63,972 nt of DNA from an uncultured Lentisphaeria bacterium. Lineage in GTDB: Bacteria; Verrucomicrobiota; Lentisphaeria; Victivallales; Victivallaceae. Position 1 is the stretch's first letter; the number at the start of each line of letters is the position of its first letter. The notes under the pieces were generated by a model that saw only the letters and a program-made list of their open reading frames with translations, made no database searches and had not been told where the DNA came from. Location: contig CASFVA010000024.1 of NCBI GenBank assembly GCA_949298075.1, positions 1 to 63,972 on the forward strand, in the 5' to 3' direction. Made by a program: the position numbers and the translations under genes. This document shows, in pieces, positions 35,642-42,971 of this stretch.

Positions 35642-37240
35642 ATGAATAAATCATCCCGGGAAAACTGGGGCAGTCGGCTCGGCTTCGTGCTGGCCATTGC
35701 CGGATCGGCGATCGGACTGGGCAACGTATGGAAATTTCCATACATCACCGGAATCAACGGCGGCGGAGCGTTCGTGCTGGTTTACCTGCTCTGCGTCATG
35801 CTGTGCGGACTGCCGATCATGCTGTGCGAACTGGCCATCGGCCGCCACACCGGCAAAAACCCGGTTGATGCATTCAAAGCCCTGCAATTGCGGCGCTCCA
35901 GGCTGGCGGATATCATTGCCGCTCTGCTGCTGGTGTCAGCAATCCTGCTGGGCTGGACCGGCCACCCCGGCTTTGGAGTGACGGCAGGACTCATTGCCCT
36001 GGCGGTTTTTCGCTGGCAGTTCGCTGCGGTCGGAGCATTTTCCATCATCGCCGCACTGCTCATTCTCTCATATTACTCCGTCATCGGCGGCTGGATCATT
36101 GAGTATACCCGGCTGGCTTTTTCCGGCCGGCTGAACGTCAACGACGTTGAAGGAGCTTCCCAGATTTTCAGCGGCTTCATCAGCTCGCCCCGGCGGGTCA
36201 TCATCTGCCACCTGATCTTTCTCGGATTGGCCGGCGCCATGATCTGGGCCGGAATCCGCAACGGCATCGAACGCTGGTCCAAAATTCTGATGCCGATGCT
36301 GTTCGTGCTGCTGCTGGCGGTAATTCTGCGCAGCGTCACGCTGCCGGGGGCTCCGGACGGAATCGAATTTTTCCTCAGCCCGGACTTCTCCAAACTCACC
36401 GCCTCCAGCTGGCTTGAAGCACTGGGACACTCCTTTTACACCCTCAGCCTCGGCATGGCCATATCCATTACCTATGGCAGTTATCTCAAAAAAGATGAAA
36501 ATATTTTCACTTCAGCGCTGATGGTTATCGGAGTTGACACCATGGCGGCCCTGCTGGCCGGACTGGCCATCTTTCCAGCGGTGTTTGCCATGGGCTTTGA
36601 ACCCGGAGCCGGTCCCAGCCTCATTTTCAAAGTGCTGCCCGCCACTTTCAACCGCATGCCCGGCGGCATCGGCTGGTTCTGGGCCGGACTGTTTTTCCTC
36701 ATGCTGACCATTGCCGCCCTGACCAGTGCCGCTTCACTCTTTGAGTGCGGAGTGACACTGCTGCTGGACAAATTCAAAATGCGGCGTGCATTGGCGGTCG
36801 TACTTATTTATGTGCTGGTTGGCGGCTTCGGTCTGCTTTCCTGCGTCAGCATTGTCGACTGGAGCAATATCGAGTGGCTGCGCCAGCTGGTTGTTTCAAC
36901 CTTCAACCCGAGCGTAATGCCCGGCGACTGGTTCACCTTGCTGGACCGCGTCACTTCCAACTGGATGATTCCGCTGGCCGGACTGCTGACCGCGCTCTTC
37001 ACCGGCTGGGTATGGAGTGTGAAACGCGCCGCCCGGGAACTGCGGCAGGGCGCCCGCAATATTTGCGACAACAATCTGATTACTTTTCTGTCGGGACTGA
37101 ATGGCGACAAACTTTATCTCACCAGCCGCAATCACGGGCTGACGGTCATGTCAGCCTGGGGAATTCTGATCCGCTATCTGACTCCGCTGATCGTGCTGCT
37201 GGTTTTCCTCAAAGCCATCGGGGTCAACGTCGGTTTCTGA
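35642..37240 (+). CDS. Sodium-dependent transporter, neurotransmitter:sodium symporter family
   Basis: 532 residues with about 12 membrane helices. The family signature lies in TM1: 'GFVLAIAGSAIGLGNVWKFPYITG', followed by 'GGGAFVLVYLLCVMLCGLPIMLCELAIGR', as in LeuT-like bacterial Na+/amino acid symporters. Further helices such as 'LLILSYYSVIGGWIIEY' and 'HSFYTLSLGMAISITYGSYL' agree with TM3 and TM6. It probably imports an amino acid or related solute with sodium; specificity is not readable. Start ATG 35642 has only a weak ribosome site. Monocistronic. Confidence 0.95.
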   Translation: MNKSSRENWGSRLGFVLAIAGSAIGLGNVWKFPYITGINGGGAFVLVYLLCVMLCGLPIMLCELAIGRHTGKNPVDAFKALQLRRSRLADIIAALLLVSAILLGWTGHPGFGVTAGLIALAVFRWQFAAVGAFSIIAALLILSYYSVIGGWIIEYTRLAFSGRLNVNDVEGASQIFSGFISSPRRVIICHLIFLGLAGAMIWAGIRNGIERWSKILMPMLFVLLLAVILRSVTLPGAPDGIEFFLSPDFSKLTASSWLEALGHSFYTLSLGMAISITYGSYLKKDENIFTSALMVIGVDTMAALLAGLAIFPAVFAMGFEPGAGPSLIFKVLPATFNRMPGGIGWFWAGLFFLMLTIAALTSAASLFECGVTLLLDKFKMRRALAVVLIYVLVGGFGLLSCVSIVDWSNIEWLRQLVVSTFNPSVMPGDWFTLLDRVTSNWMIPLAGLLTALFTGWVWSVKRAARELRQGARNICDNNLITFLSGLNGDKLYLTSRNHGLTVMSAWGILIRYLTPLIVLLVFLKAIGVNVGF

Positions 37241-37275
37241 TGGGACTCCCCGAACCCCCGGTCTGCTCCGCCAAT

Positions 37276-37304
37276 AAAAAAATTCTCTCCGCCCGAACGG
37301 AGAG
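37276..37304 (-). terminator. Terminator of the NifU-domain gene
   Basis: Minus strand: a 7-bp stem (37304-37298 with 37291-37285), 6-nt loop, then AA and a T-run. Located 22 bp after the stop of the NifU-domain gene and also downstream of the convergent transporter gene. Confidence 0.8.
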
Positions 37305-37326
37305 GATCCGGTTTACTGCATAAACT

Positions 37327-37557
37327 TCAGTTCACGCGTTCAATCGTGATTTCAGGATCAATCTCGTCCCGGAGAATCCGCTCCAAACCGGCCTTGATGG
37401 TCATTGCGGCATGAGGACAACCGCCGCAGGCTCCGCGCAAACGAAGCTTGACCGTCTTGCCCTCGATGGAAACGATTTCAAGATCTCCCCCGTCAGCCTG
37501 AAGATGAACCCGGAGTTCTTCGAGACGATCCGAAATCCTCTTGCTCAACTCATCCAT
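37327..37557 (-). CDS. NifU C-terminal domain protein (Fe-S scaffold)
   Basis: 76 residues from ATG 37557, with GGAGAGG upstream. It is a single NifU-like/NfuA-type domain: 'LEELRVHLQADGGDLEIVSIEG' and the cluster-binding CxxC in 'GACGGCPHAAMTIKAGLERIL'. Such proteins carry or deliver [4Fe-4S] clusters to client enzymes. Relevant clients in this window include biotin synthase, the radical SAM protein and the ferredoxin. It lies 178 bp beyond the decarboxylase gene. Confidence 0.95.
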   Translation of the reverse strand: MDELSKRISDRLEELRVHLQADGGDLEIVSIEGKTVKLRLRGACGGCPHAAMTIKAGLERILRDEIDPEITIERVN

Positions 37558-37750
37558 ATTCAACCTCTCCAAATATCTCCGGATGGCACCCCGCTCCAGC
37601 TCCGGACCTGTTTACCAGCATGTCCGCCACTGATTCCGGTTGCCTTCCGGCAGTTCCACTGACCCGATCCTCCGCACCCCGGAGACTGCTGCCAGCGAAA
37701 CCTGGTTAATGTTCCGATGGTTCGCTCACCATCTCTATACCAATCATCGA

Positions 37751-38587
37751 TTACTGACGTATCTGGGGCTGCATCCGGTAATACTTGCCGCCCAAACCGG
37801 CCATGGCCGTTTCCGCCGCCAGCCGCGGATCGAAAAAGCCGTTGACGAAAATGTCCAGATATACCGTCTTTTTATCCGGCGCCAGCAGTCCGGCCAACCG
37901 GCCGCCGACCAGCGGCTGTTCAAAGGCGCAGCAATCTCTGGAATGCGAACAATGCAGTTCGCCGGCAATTTCCAAATCCATTTTTTCCGTGAATTCGTCA
38001 ATGAACTTTTTCAAAGCCTCGCACGAACCGAACTCAAAATCCAGACAATTGTAAACATCGATCGTCGAGGAAAACGCCCGGGCCGCCGTCTCTTCAAACC
38101 GCTGCCGCCAGGACAGCTGAAAACTCACCGTACCGGCCTGTTCCGTCACCGGAACCAGACGCTCAACTCCATTGTTGCCCACAATGCCGCGATGAATCGC
38201 ACTCGAGACAATCCATTCCCGACAACCGATGCCGGCGGCGATTTCCTGAATCGCCACCTCAAAATCGATATTTCCGCCGCAGGTGAAAATATCCACAGCG
38301 GCATAATCGTGCTCCGGCCAGGCGTGTACCGCGAAGTGCGACTCCGAAATCACCACCACCCCGCTCACGCCCTGAGGTTCAAACGCATGAAACACCGAGT
38401 TGATCACGGTGGCGCCGGAAGCCCGGGCCGCCTCAACGAACACCCGCTCCAGCAATTTTTCGTCCGCCAGAGCACCGGGATTGCAGTCATAAAACTCCAC
38501 CGTCACCTGGCGGCCGAGCGCAAACAGCGTACTGCCACCGGCTTCATCCGGTTTTCTGCCGCGCATGCGCCCCGTATCAAAAACCAT
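37751..38587 (-). CDS. speD: S-adenosylmethionine decarboxylase with a second, degenerate decarboxylase-like domain
   Basis: 278 residues from ATG 38587, with GAGGTGG 5 nt upstream. The N-terminal half is a bacterial class-1B AdoMet decarboxylase: the self-cleavage site Glu-Ser in 'ISESHFAVHAWPE' (Ser 83 becomes pyruvoyl), the His of that segment, and Cys in 'VDIFTCGG'. It makes decarboxylated AdoMet for polyamine synthesis. Usual length is about 120-140 residues; here a second domain (about 170-278) repeats the fold pattern ('STIDVYNCLDFE' and 'VYLDIFVNGFFDPRLAAE' mirror 'VTVEFYDCNPG' and 'AAVDIFTCGGNIDFEVAIQ') but lacks the ESH processing site. It may be an intramolecular dimer like the eukaryotic enzyme. 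Confidence 0.88.
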   Translation of the reverse strand: MVFDTGRMRGRKPDEAGGSTLFALGRQVTVEFYDCNPGALADEKLLERVFVEAARASGATVINSVFHAFEPQGVSGVVVISESHFAVHAWPEHDYAAVDIFTCGGNIDFEVAIQEIAAGIGCREWIVSSAIHRGIVGNNGVERLVPVTEQAGTVSFQLSWRQRFEETAARAFSSTIDVYNCLDFEFGSCEALKKFIDEFTEKMDLEIAGELHCSHSRDCCAFEQPLVGGRLAGLLAPDKKTVYLDIFVNGFFDPRLAAETAMAGLGGKYYRMQPQIRQ

Positions 38588-38607
38588 CAAATCCACCTCA
38601 GCATGAT

Positions 38608-38636
38608 AATATAATCGTTCCCCAGGCTCTATTCAA
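38608..38636 (-). promoter_or_regulatory. Predicted promoter of the S-adenosylmethionine decarboxylase gene
   Basis: Minus strand: TTGAAT (38636-38631), 17-bp spacer, TATATT (38613-38608), giving a very short leader of about 15 nt. Confidence 0.6.
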
Positions 38637-38646
38637 CTCAGGAAAC

Positions 38647-40242
38647 TCATTTTTCTTCACCGCCCAGCCACCTGCACTGCGTTGCGAATTCCATGCCAAG
38701 CGCCTGCTCAAGCAGCTGAAGTTTGCCCATGCGGCACAGTTCAACAAACTGCGCCTGATTTTTCTCAAAGTCCGCCATGTCGGCCGGAACCCGCTTGATC
38801 AGAAGCGCCAGCTGCACGGCATCATCGGTCGCCACCGGAGGAGCAATTTCACCGGGGGCCAGATCGATCACCGCCGCCGCCGCGCTTTCCAGACCGACCG
38901 GTGCCGGCTGGTTGAGCAATGAAAAGCCGAATGTCTTGTATTCGCAGTTTTTGAGCGCTCCAAACGCCGCCTCCCGCCTGGCCACATCGGTTATGGCCAG
39001 AAGCTCGGCCCGGCTCCGCTCGACGAACTCCATCGCCTTGCGCATTTCCTGCGCCCTGACGTAATCATCTTTGACTTTGTTGGCAACCTCGCCCAGTTCC
39101 GCCGGGCGGGTTTTGACCTGCTTGAGGACAAAACCGAGATAAACCGCATCGTCACCAATGATTTCATTGGTCAAACGGAAGGAGTTTTCCCGGGCCAGCC
39201 GGGCCACCAGCAGCCGGGATTTCAGCTTGCCGACGGCCTCGGCATCGTAGGAGACCTGCTGCGCCGCAGTCAATTCAATTCCGGCGGATGCCGCCGCATT
39301 CCGAAAACAGGCTTCACGTTCTCCGGGTTCCAGTTCAGCCATCTGTTCATAGATACCCGATGCAAAGCGAGTCGCGGCCCGCCGCGCCAGCAGCCGGGCG
39401 TTCTGTTCGATAAAAAGTTTGCGAACCTCGGCCCTGGCCGACGCAAAGGGCAGCTCCTTGCCGGCCTGATCGGTAAAGGCCGACCGGTTCAGCTCGTAAA
39501 ATTTCTGGAGTACGGCATCACTGGCCTGTTTTTCAGATTCCGCAAGATAAGCGGAATACGGAAAATCCGCGATCAGCGCGTCAAACATACCGGGAATCTG
39601 GTAGGAAGCCCGGTTGGCCTCAAAAAACTTCTTGACTTCACTGCCGCTAAGCGCTACCTGGTCCCGGAACGATTCCGGCTTGAACACCGCCGCTTTCACA
39701 GCGTATTTAGCATTGACCTGGCGGTAAAGGTCGCGCGCTTCATCGGGCGTAACCACAATACCGCTTACCAGACTCGAATTTAATTTGGCCATCAGCATCT
39801 GCATGCGCAGGGCGCGCACAAAATCCTCCTCGGTGATTCCCATGCGCTGCAGGGCTTCCCGGTATTTTTCCAGATCAAAACGGCCGTTCTGCTGAAAGTC
39901 CGGATTCTGCCGCAGCAGCTCCACCAGCTCCCGGTCACTCACGCCCAGCCCCATCGCCTCGGCCTTGACCAGCTTGCAGTGCAGCTCGAACAGCTGACGC
40001 CAGGACACATCGCGCTGACCGCTCAGAATGTACACCGGCATCTGAAGTTCTCTCAGTTCCCCGTAGGAAACTTTGTCACCGAACGCCACTCCGGCGGTGG
40101 CGGAATCACCACCGAAATCGCCGAAACCGAACTGCCCCGGCGTAAAGAATCCGACAAAGGAGATGATGATTACAATCGTGAACAGCCCGAACAGCCAGCG
40201 GCTGTGCTTGTGAAACATCGAATTAAGTTTTTTGATCAGCAT
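38647..40242 (-). CDS. Membrane-anchored SurA/PpiD-like chaperone
   Basis: 531 residues. A short cytoplasmic N-terminus 'MLIKKLNSMFHKHSRWLFGLF' leads into one membrane helix ('LFGLFTIVIIISFVGFF') as in PpiD. A SurA_N-type helical segment follows ('VAFGDKVSYGELRELQMPVYI', 'GLGVSDRELVELLRQNPDFQQNGRFDLEKYREALQRMG'), typical of PpiD-like periplasmic folding factors. I do not see a convincing catalytic parvulin domain in the long C-terminal part, so it may be a chaperone without isomerase activity. It lies downstream of ybbR on the same strand with a 72-bp gap and may extend that operon. Confidence 0.8.
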   Translation of the reverse strand: MLIKKLNSMFHKHSRWLFGLFTIVIIISFVGFFTPGQFGFGDFGGDSATAGVAFGDKVSYGELRELQMPVYILSGQRDVSWRQLFELHCKLVKAEAMGLGVSDRELVELLRQNPDFQQNGRFDLEKYREALQRMGITEEDFVRALRMQMLMAKLNSSLVSGIVVTPDEARDLYRQVNAKYAVKAAVFKPESFRDQVALSGSEVKKFFEANRASYQIPGMFDALIADFPYSAYLAESEKQASDAVLQKFYELNRSAFTDQAGKELPFASARAEVRKLFIEQNARLLARRAATRFASGIYEQMAELEPGEREACFRNAAASAGIELTAAQQVSYDAEAVGKLKSRLLVARLARENSFRLTNEIIGDDAVYLGFVLKQVKTRPAELGEVANKVKDDYVRAQEMRKAMEFVERSRAELLAITDVARREAAFGALKNCEYKTFGFSLLNQPAPVGLESAAAAVIDLAPGEIAPPVATDDAVQLALLIKRVPADMADFEKNQAQFVELCRMGKLQLLEQALGMEFATQCRWLGGEEK

Positions 40243-40314
40243 CGGAATTCTCCTTCCCCATTTATTTAGTATTCAACAATCTTTGAAATTGACGTTTTCC
40301 TGATGAGACAACGT

Positions 40315-41274
40315 TCACTTCACCCTGGAGATCTTCACTTTGATCTCCCCCGGAGAAATCAACGTATATTCAACTCCGCCAGGAATTACCCGGCAGGCCG
40401 GCTCCAGCACATGAATTCCCGGCTTGGTGATTCCGGAAACATCCACATAGGGCCGGATGTCTTCCGGCTTGAGCGCCGCTATGGCCGAAGGCGGCCCCTT
40501 GACCGTAACCTCGACCCGGGTGGCCGGATCGGCCAAACTGACATCCAGGCGCTGATGTTCAGGGCCGGTCATGACCGCCACCGGAAGATTCTTGAACGTG
40601 AACACGTCAAAGCTGCGTTCAATATCCACAAAAATTTTCACGTTGTCCGGAAACACCTCGGTGGCAAACGGCGGCAGAATCTTCGACTCAAACTCAAAGG
40701 ACTCACGAACCTTCGACGACAACGGCACCGGTGCCGTTTCCACCCGGGTAATGCCGGCCATCATGTTCTCGGGACCGGACACCCTCACCACCGCCGGACT
40801 GCAGCGCACATCCGCCACTCTGAATTCCGGAGACAGGCTTCCTTCAAAGGCCGCCACCACCCGGGCATCCCGACTGAGCCGGGGCTGCAGATTGAACCGC
40901 AGCGTCGTCTGGGTCGGATCAATCCGCACCACTTTGGCGCTCCGGTAGGTTTTAAAGTTTTCCGGCGTCAAATTAACCTGATAAATGCCGTTGACCAGAT
41001 TGTCGGGGCCAACCTCGACCGTCGCAGTGAAATCCACCGCCTTCAAATCAGTCAGTTCGTACTTCGGTGCCCTGACCGTAACGTTTACCATGTACGGCCG
41101 CGGAGACATATCCATCAGCCCGGAGGCATAATGCACCACCACCGGCACCTTGCTCAAATCCCGCTCTTCCCCGAGCTGAACGCTGATAGTTCCATAAAGC
41201 AGCGCGGCAAAAAGCAGCGCCAGCAGTTTGCGCCCGATGTCCCGGAAAATGAAATGAAACAGCGTCCTCATCAT
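40315..41274 (-). CDS. YbbR/CdaR-like domain protein
   Basis: 319 residues. An N-terminal signal-anchor ('FIFRDIGRKLLALLFAALLYGTISVQL') is followed by four YbbR-type repeats of about 75-80 residues on the extracytoplasmic side ('VVVHYASGLMDMSPRPYMVNVTVRAPKYEL', 'DVRCSPAVVRVSGPENMMAGITRVETAPVPL', 'VEVTVKGPPSAIAALKPEDIRPYVDVSG'). In Firmicutes CdaR binds and modulates the diadenylate cyclase CdaA. The ATGA overlap with cdaA here supports the same partnership. Confidence 0.9.
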   Translation of the reverse strand: MMRTLFHFIFRDIGRKLLALLFAALLYGTISVQLGEERDLSKVPVVVHYASGLMDMSPRPYMVNVTVRAPKYELTDLKAVDFTATVEVGPDNLVNGIYQVNLTPENFKTYRSAKVVRIDPTQTTLRFNLQPRLSRDARVVAAFEGSLSPEFRVADVRCSPAVVRVSGPENMMAGITRVETAPVPLSSKVRESFEFESKILPPFATEVFPDNVKIFVDIERSFDVFTFKNLPVAVMTGPEHQRLDVSLADPATRVEVTVKGPPSAIAALKPEDIRPYVDVSGITKPGIHVLEPACRVIPGGVEYTLISPGEIKVKISRVK

Positions 41275-42104
41275 GGCCTGGACTCCTTCTCAAAGTCCGG
41301 ATGCTGGGATTCATCCTCAATAATCTGCACCGCCTCGGAAATTTCGGACTCGTCATTGTCATTGATGAGGCGGTCCAGCAGTCTCTCCCTGGCCTTTTCC
41401 TCCAGGTCGCGATGGAACTCGCCGCGGCAGGCGATGCTTACGGAACCGGTTTCCTCGGACACCACCAGCACCACCGCGTCGCTCTCCTCAGTAATGCCCA
41501 GCGCCGCCCGGTGCCGAGTTCCCATGCAGTCGGAAATATGCTTGGCCCGCGTCAACGGCAGTATCGCCCGCGCCGCCAGAATCCGATCCTTGCGAATCAC
41601 TACGGCGCCGTCATGCAGCGGCGAATTCGGAAAAAAAATCGACTCCAGAACCAGCGCATTGACCTTGATGTCGAGGCGGACTGAATCCTCGATAATGTTC
41701 TGCAGCTTCATCTTGCGTTCCACAACAATCAGAGCGCCGTATTTGCGCTCGGAAAGATTGCGCGATGCGGTCACCAGTTCGTCGATGACCTCCTGGCGCA
41801 TGGCTCCGCGTTTCACAAAATAACTGCCGACCTGGGCCAGCGCCCGCCGGATTTCAGGCTGAAAGATAATGAACAGCACCAGCAGCAGCGAGTTGCCGAA
41901 AATCATCATGATATAGGAAATCACCTGAAGATCAAGGTAATCCGTCAACAGTTTGAGCGACATCCACAAAATGAAGAATCCCGACAGCACCAGCGATCCA
42001 CGGGTGTTGCGCAGATAATAGAGTATCTCGTAAATCACCACTGCCAAAATCGCAATTTCAATCACCATCTTGAACAGCAGCCAGGGCGAATTGAATAAGC
42101 TCAT
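41271..42104 (-). CDS. cdaA: Diadenylate cyclase CdaA
   Basis: 277 residues. Three N-terminal membrane helices ('VIEIAILAVVIYEILYYL', 'LVLSGFFILWMSLKLL', 'IMMIFGNSLLLVLFIIF') precede a DAC (DisA_N) domain with both catalytic motifs: DGA in 'NSPLHDGAVVI' and RHR in 'GTRHRAALGI'. It condenses two ATP to cyclic di-AMP at the membrane. It overlaps folP and ybbR by 4 nt at each end, so the three are coupled. The acidic C-terminal tail (about 40 residues) is extra. Confidence 0.96.
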   Translation of the reverse strand: MSLFNSPWLLFKMVIEIAILAVVIYEILYYLRNTRGSLVLSGFFILWMSLKLLTDYLDLQVISYIMMIFGNSLLLVLFIIFQPEIRRALAQVGSYFVKRGAMRQEVIDELVTASRNLSERKYGALIVVERKMKLQNIIEDSVRLDIKVNALVLESIFFPNSPLHDGAVVIRKDRILAARAILPLTRAKHISDCMGTRHRAALGITEESDAVVLVVSEETGSVSIACRGEFHRDLEEKARERLLDRLINDNDESEISEAVQIIEDESQHPDFEKESRP

Positions 42105-42946
42105 GACGGTTTTTTCCCGAAGATTTCTTCCAACACTTTCAGCGCATCGCGCAACTCACGCACCGCGTGAGTCCGGATAATCCTGACTCCGGACCGCGCC
42201 AGACACAACTCCGTCGCCAGCGTTCCACCCAGCCGCCGCAACGGATCCGGCTCACCGGTCAGCCGCCCGATAAACGATTTGCGGGAAACCCCGACCAACA
42301 CCGGTCCCAGCCCGGTCAGCTCTGCCACCCGCCGGATCAGCTCCCAATTCTGTTCCGCCGTTTTGGCGAAACCGCATCCCGGATCGTACCAAATCCGTTC
42401 CGGACGCACCCCGGCCTCCAGCGCCGCCGCCGCCCGGTTCCGCAATTCGCCGGCTACCGTCGCCACCGGATCCGGACCGTAATCCAGCCATTCCGGAGCA
42501 TTCATGGTCAGCGGCGTCCCCCTGGAATGACACAGCACCAGCACCGCGTTGCTGCGGGCCACCGCCGCCGCCATTTCAGCATCCCGGAGCATGCCGACAT
42601 CGTTGATAATATCCGCGCCGGCGGCCAGCACCGCCGCCGCGGTGACCCCGTGCCGGGTATCCACGCTGATCGGCAACGTCGGATACTGCGCCCTGATCCG
42701 CCGCAGAACCGGCAACACCCGTTCCAATTCCTCCGCCGGAGCAATTTCATCTGCACCCGGCCGCGTGGATTCTCCGCCGATATCGATGATATCCGCACCG
42801 GCCCCGATCAGAGCGGCGGCGCGCTCGCCGGCATTAGCCGGCGCCGAGGCCGCTCCTTCACTGAACGAGTCACCCGTGGCGTTGACAATGCCCATAATCC
42901 GGACACCGCCCCCCCGCAGAAATTTCACCGGGTCGAATCCACTCAT
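42101..42946 (-). CDS. folP: Dihydropteroate synthase
   Basis: 281 residues from ATG 42946, with GGGAGG about 9 nt upstream; the frame is open to 43129 but the extra part overlaps gyrA and has no ribosome site at a suitable distance. TIM barrel joining p-aminobenzoate to DHPP. Signatures: 'IMGIVNATGDSFSEG', 'GADIIDIGGESTRPGA', 'ISVDTRHGVTAAAVLAAGADIINDV', 'YDPGCGFAKT' and 'VGVSRKSFIG'. In the first motif the usual NxTPDSF reads NATGDSF. It starts 25 bp after gyrA. Confidence 0.95.
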   Translation of the reverse strand: MSGFDPVKFLRGGGVRIMGIVNATGDSFSEGAASAPANAGERAAALIGAGADIIDIGGESTRPGADEIAPAEELERVLPVLRRIRAQYPTLPISVDTRHGVTAAAVLAAGADIINDVGMLRDAEMAAAVARSNAVLVLCHSRGTPLTMNAPEWLDYGPDPVATVAGELRNRAAAALEAGVRPERIWYDPGCGFAKTAEQNWELIRRVAELTGLGPVLVGVSRKSFIGRLTGEPDPLRRLGGTLATELCLARSGVRIIRTHAVRELRDALKVLEEIFGKKPS

Positions 42947-42971
42947 TTCCGGCAAACCTCCCGGTTCGTCG

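Noticed and set aside
40303-41823. 506-codon plus-strand frame across ybbR and cdaA
   Set aside because: Spans two coupled genes with clear motifs on the minus strand; composition is Arg/His-rich and typical of an antisense shadow.
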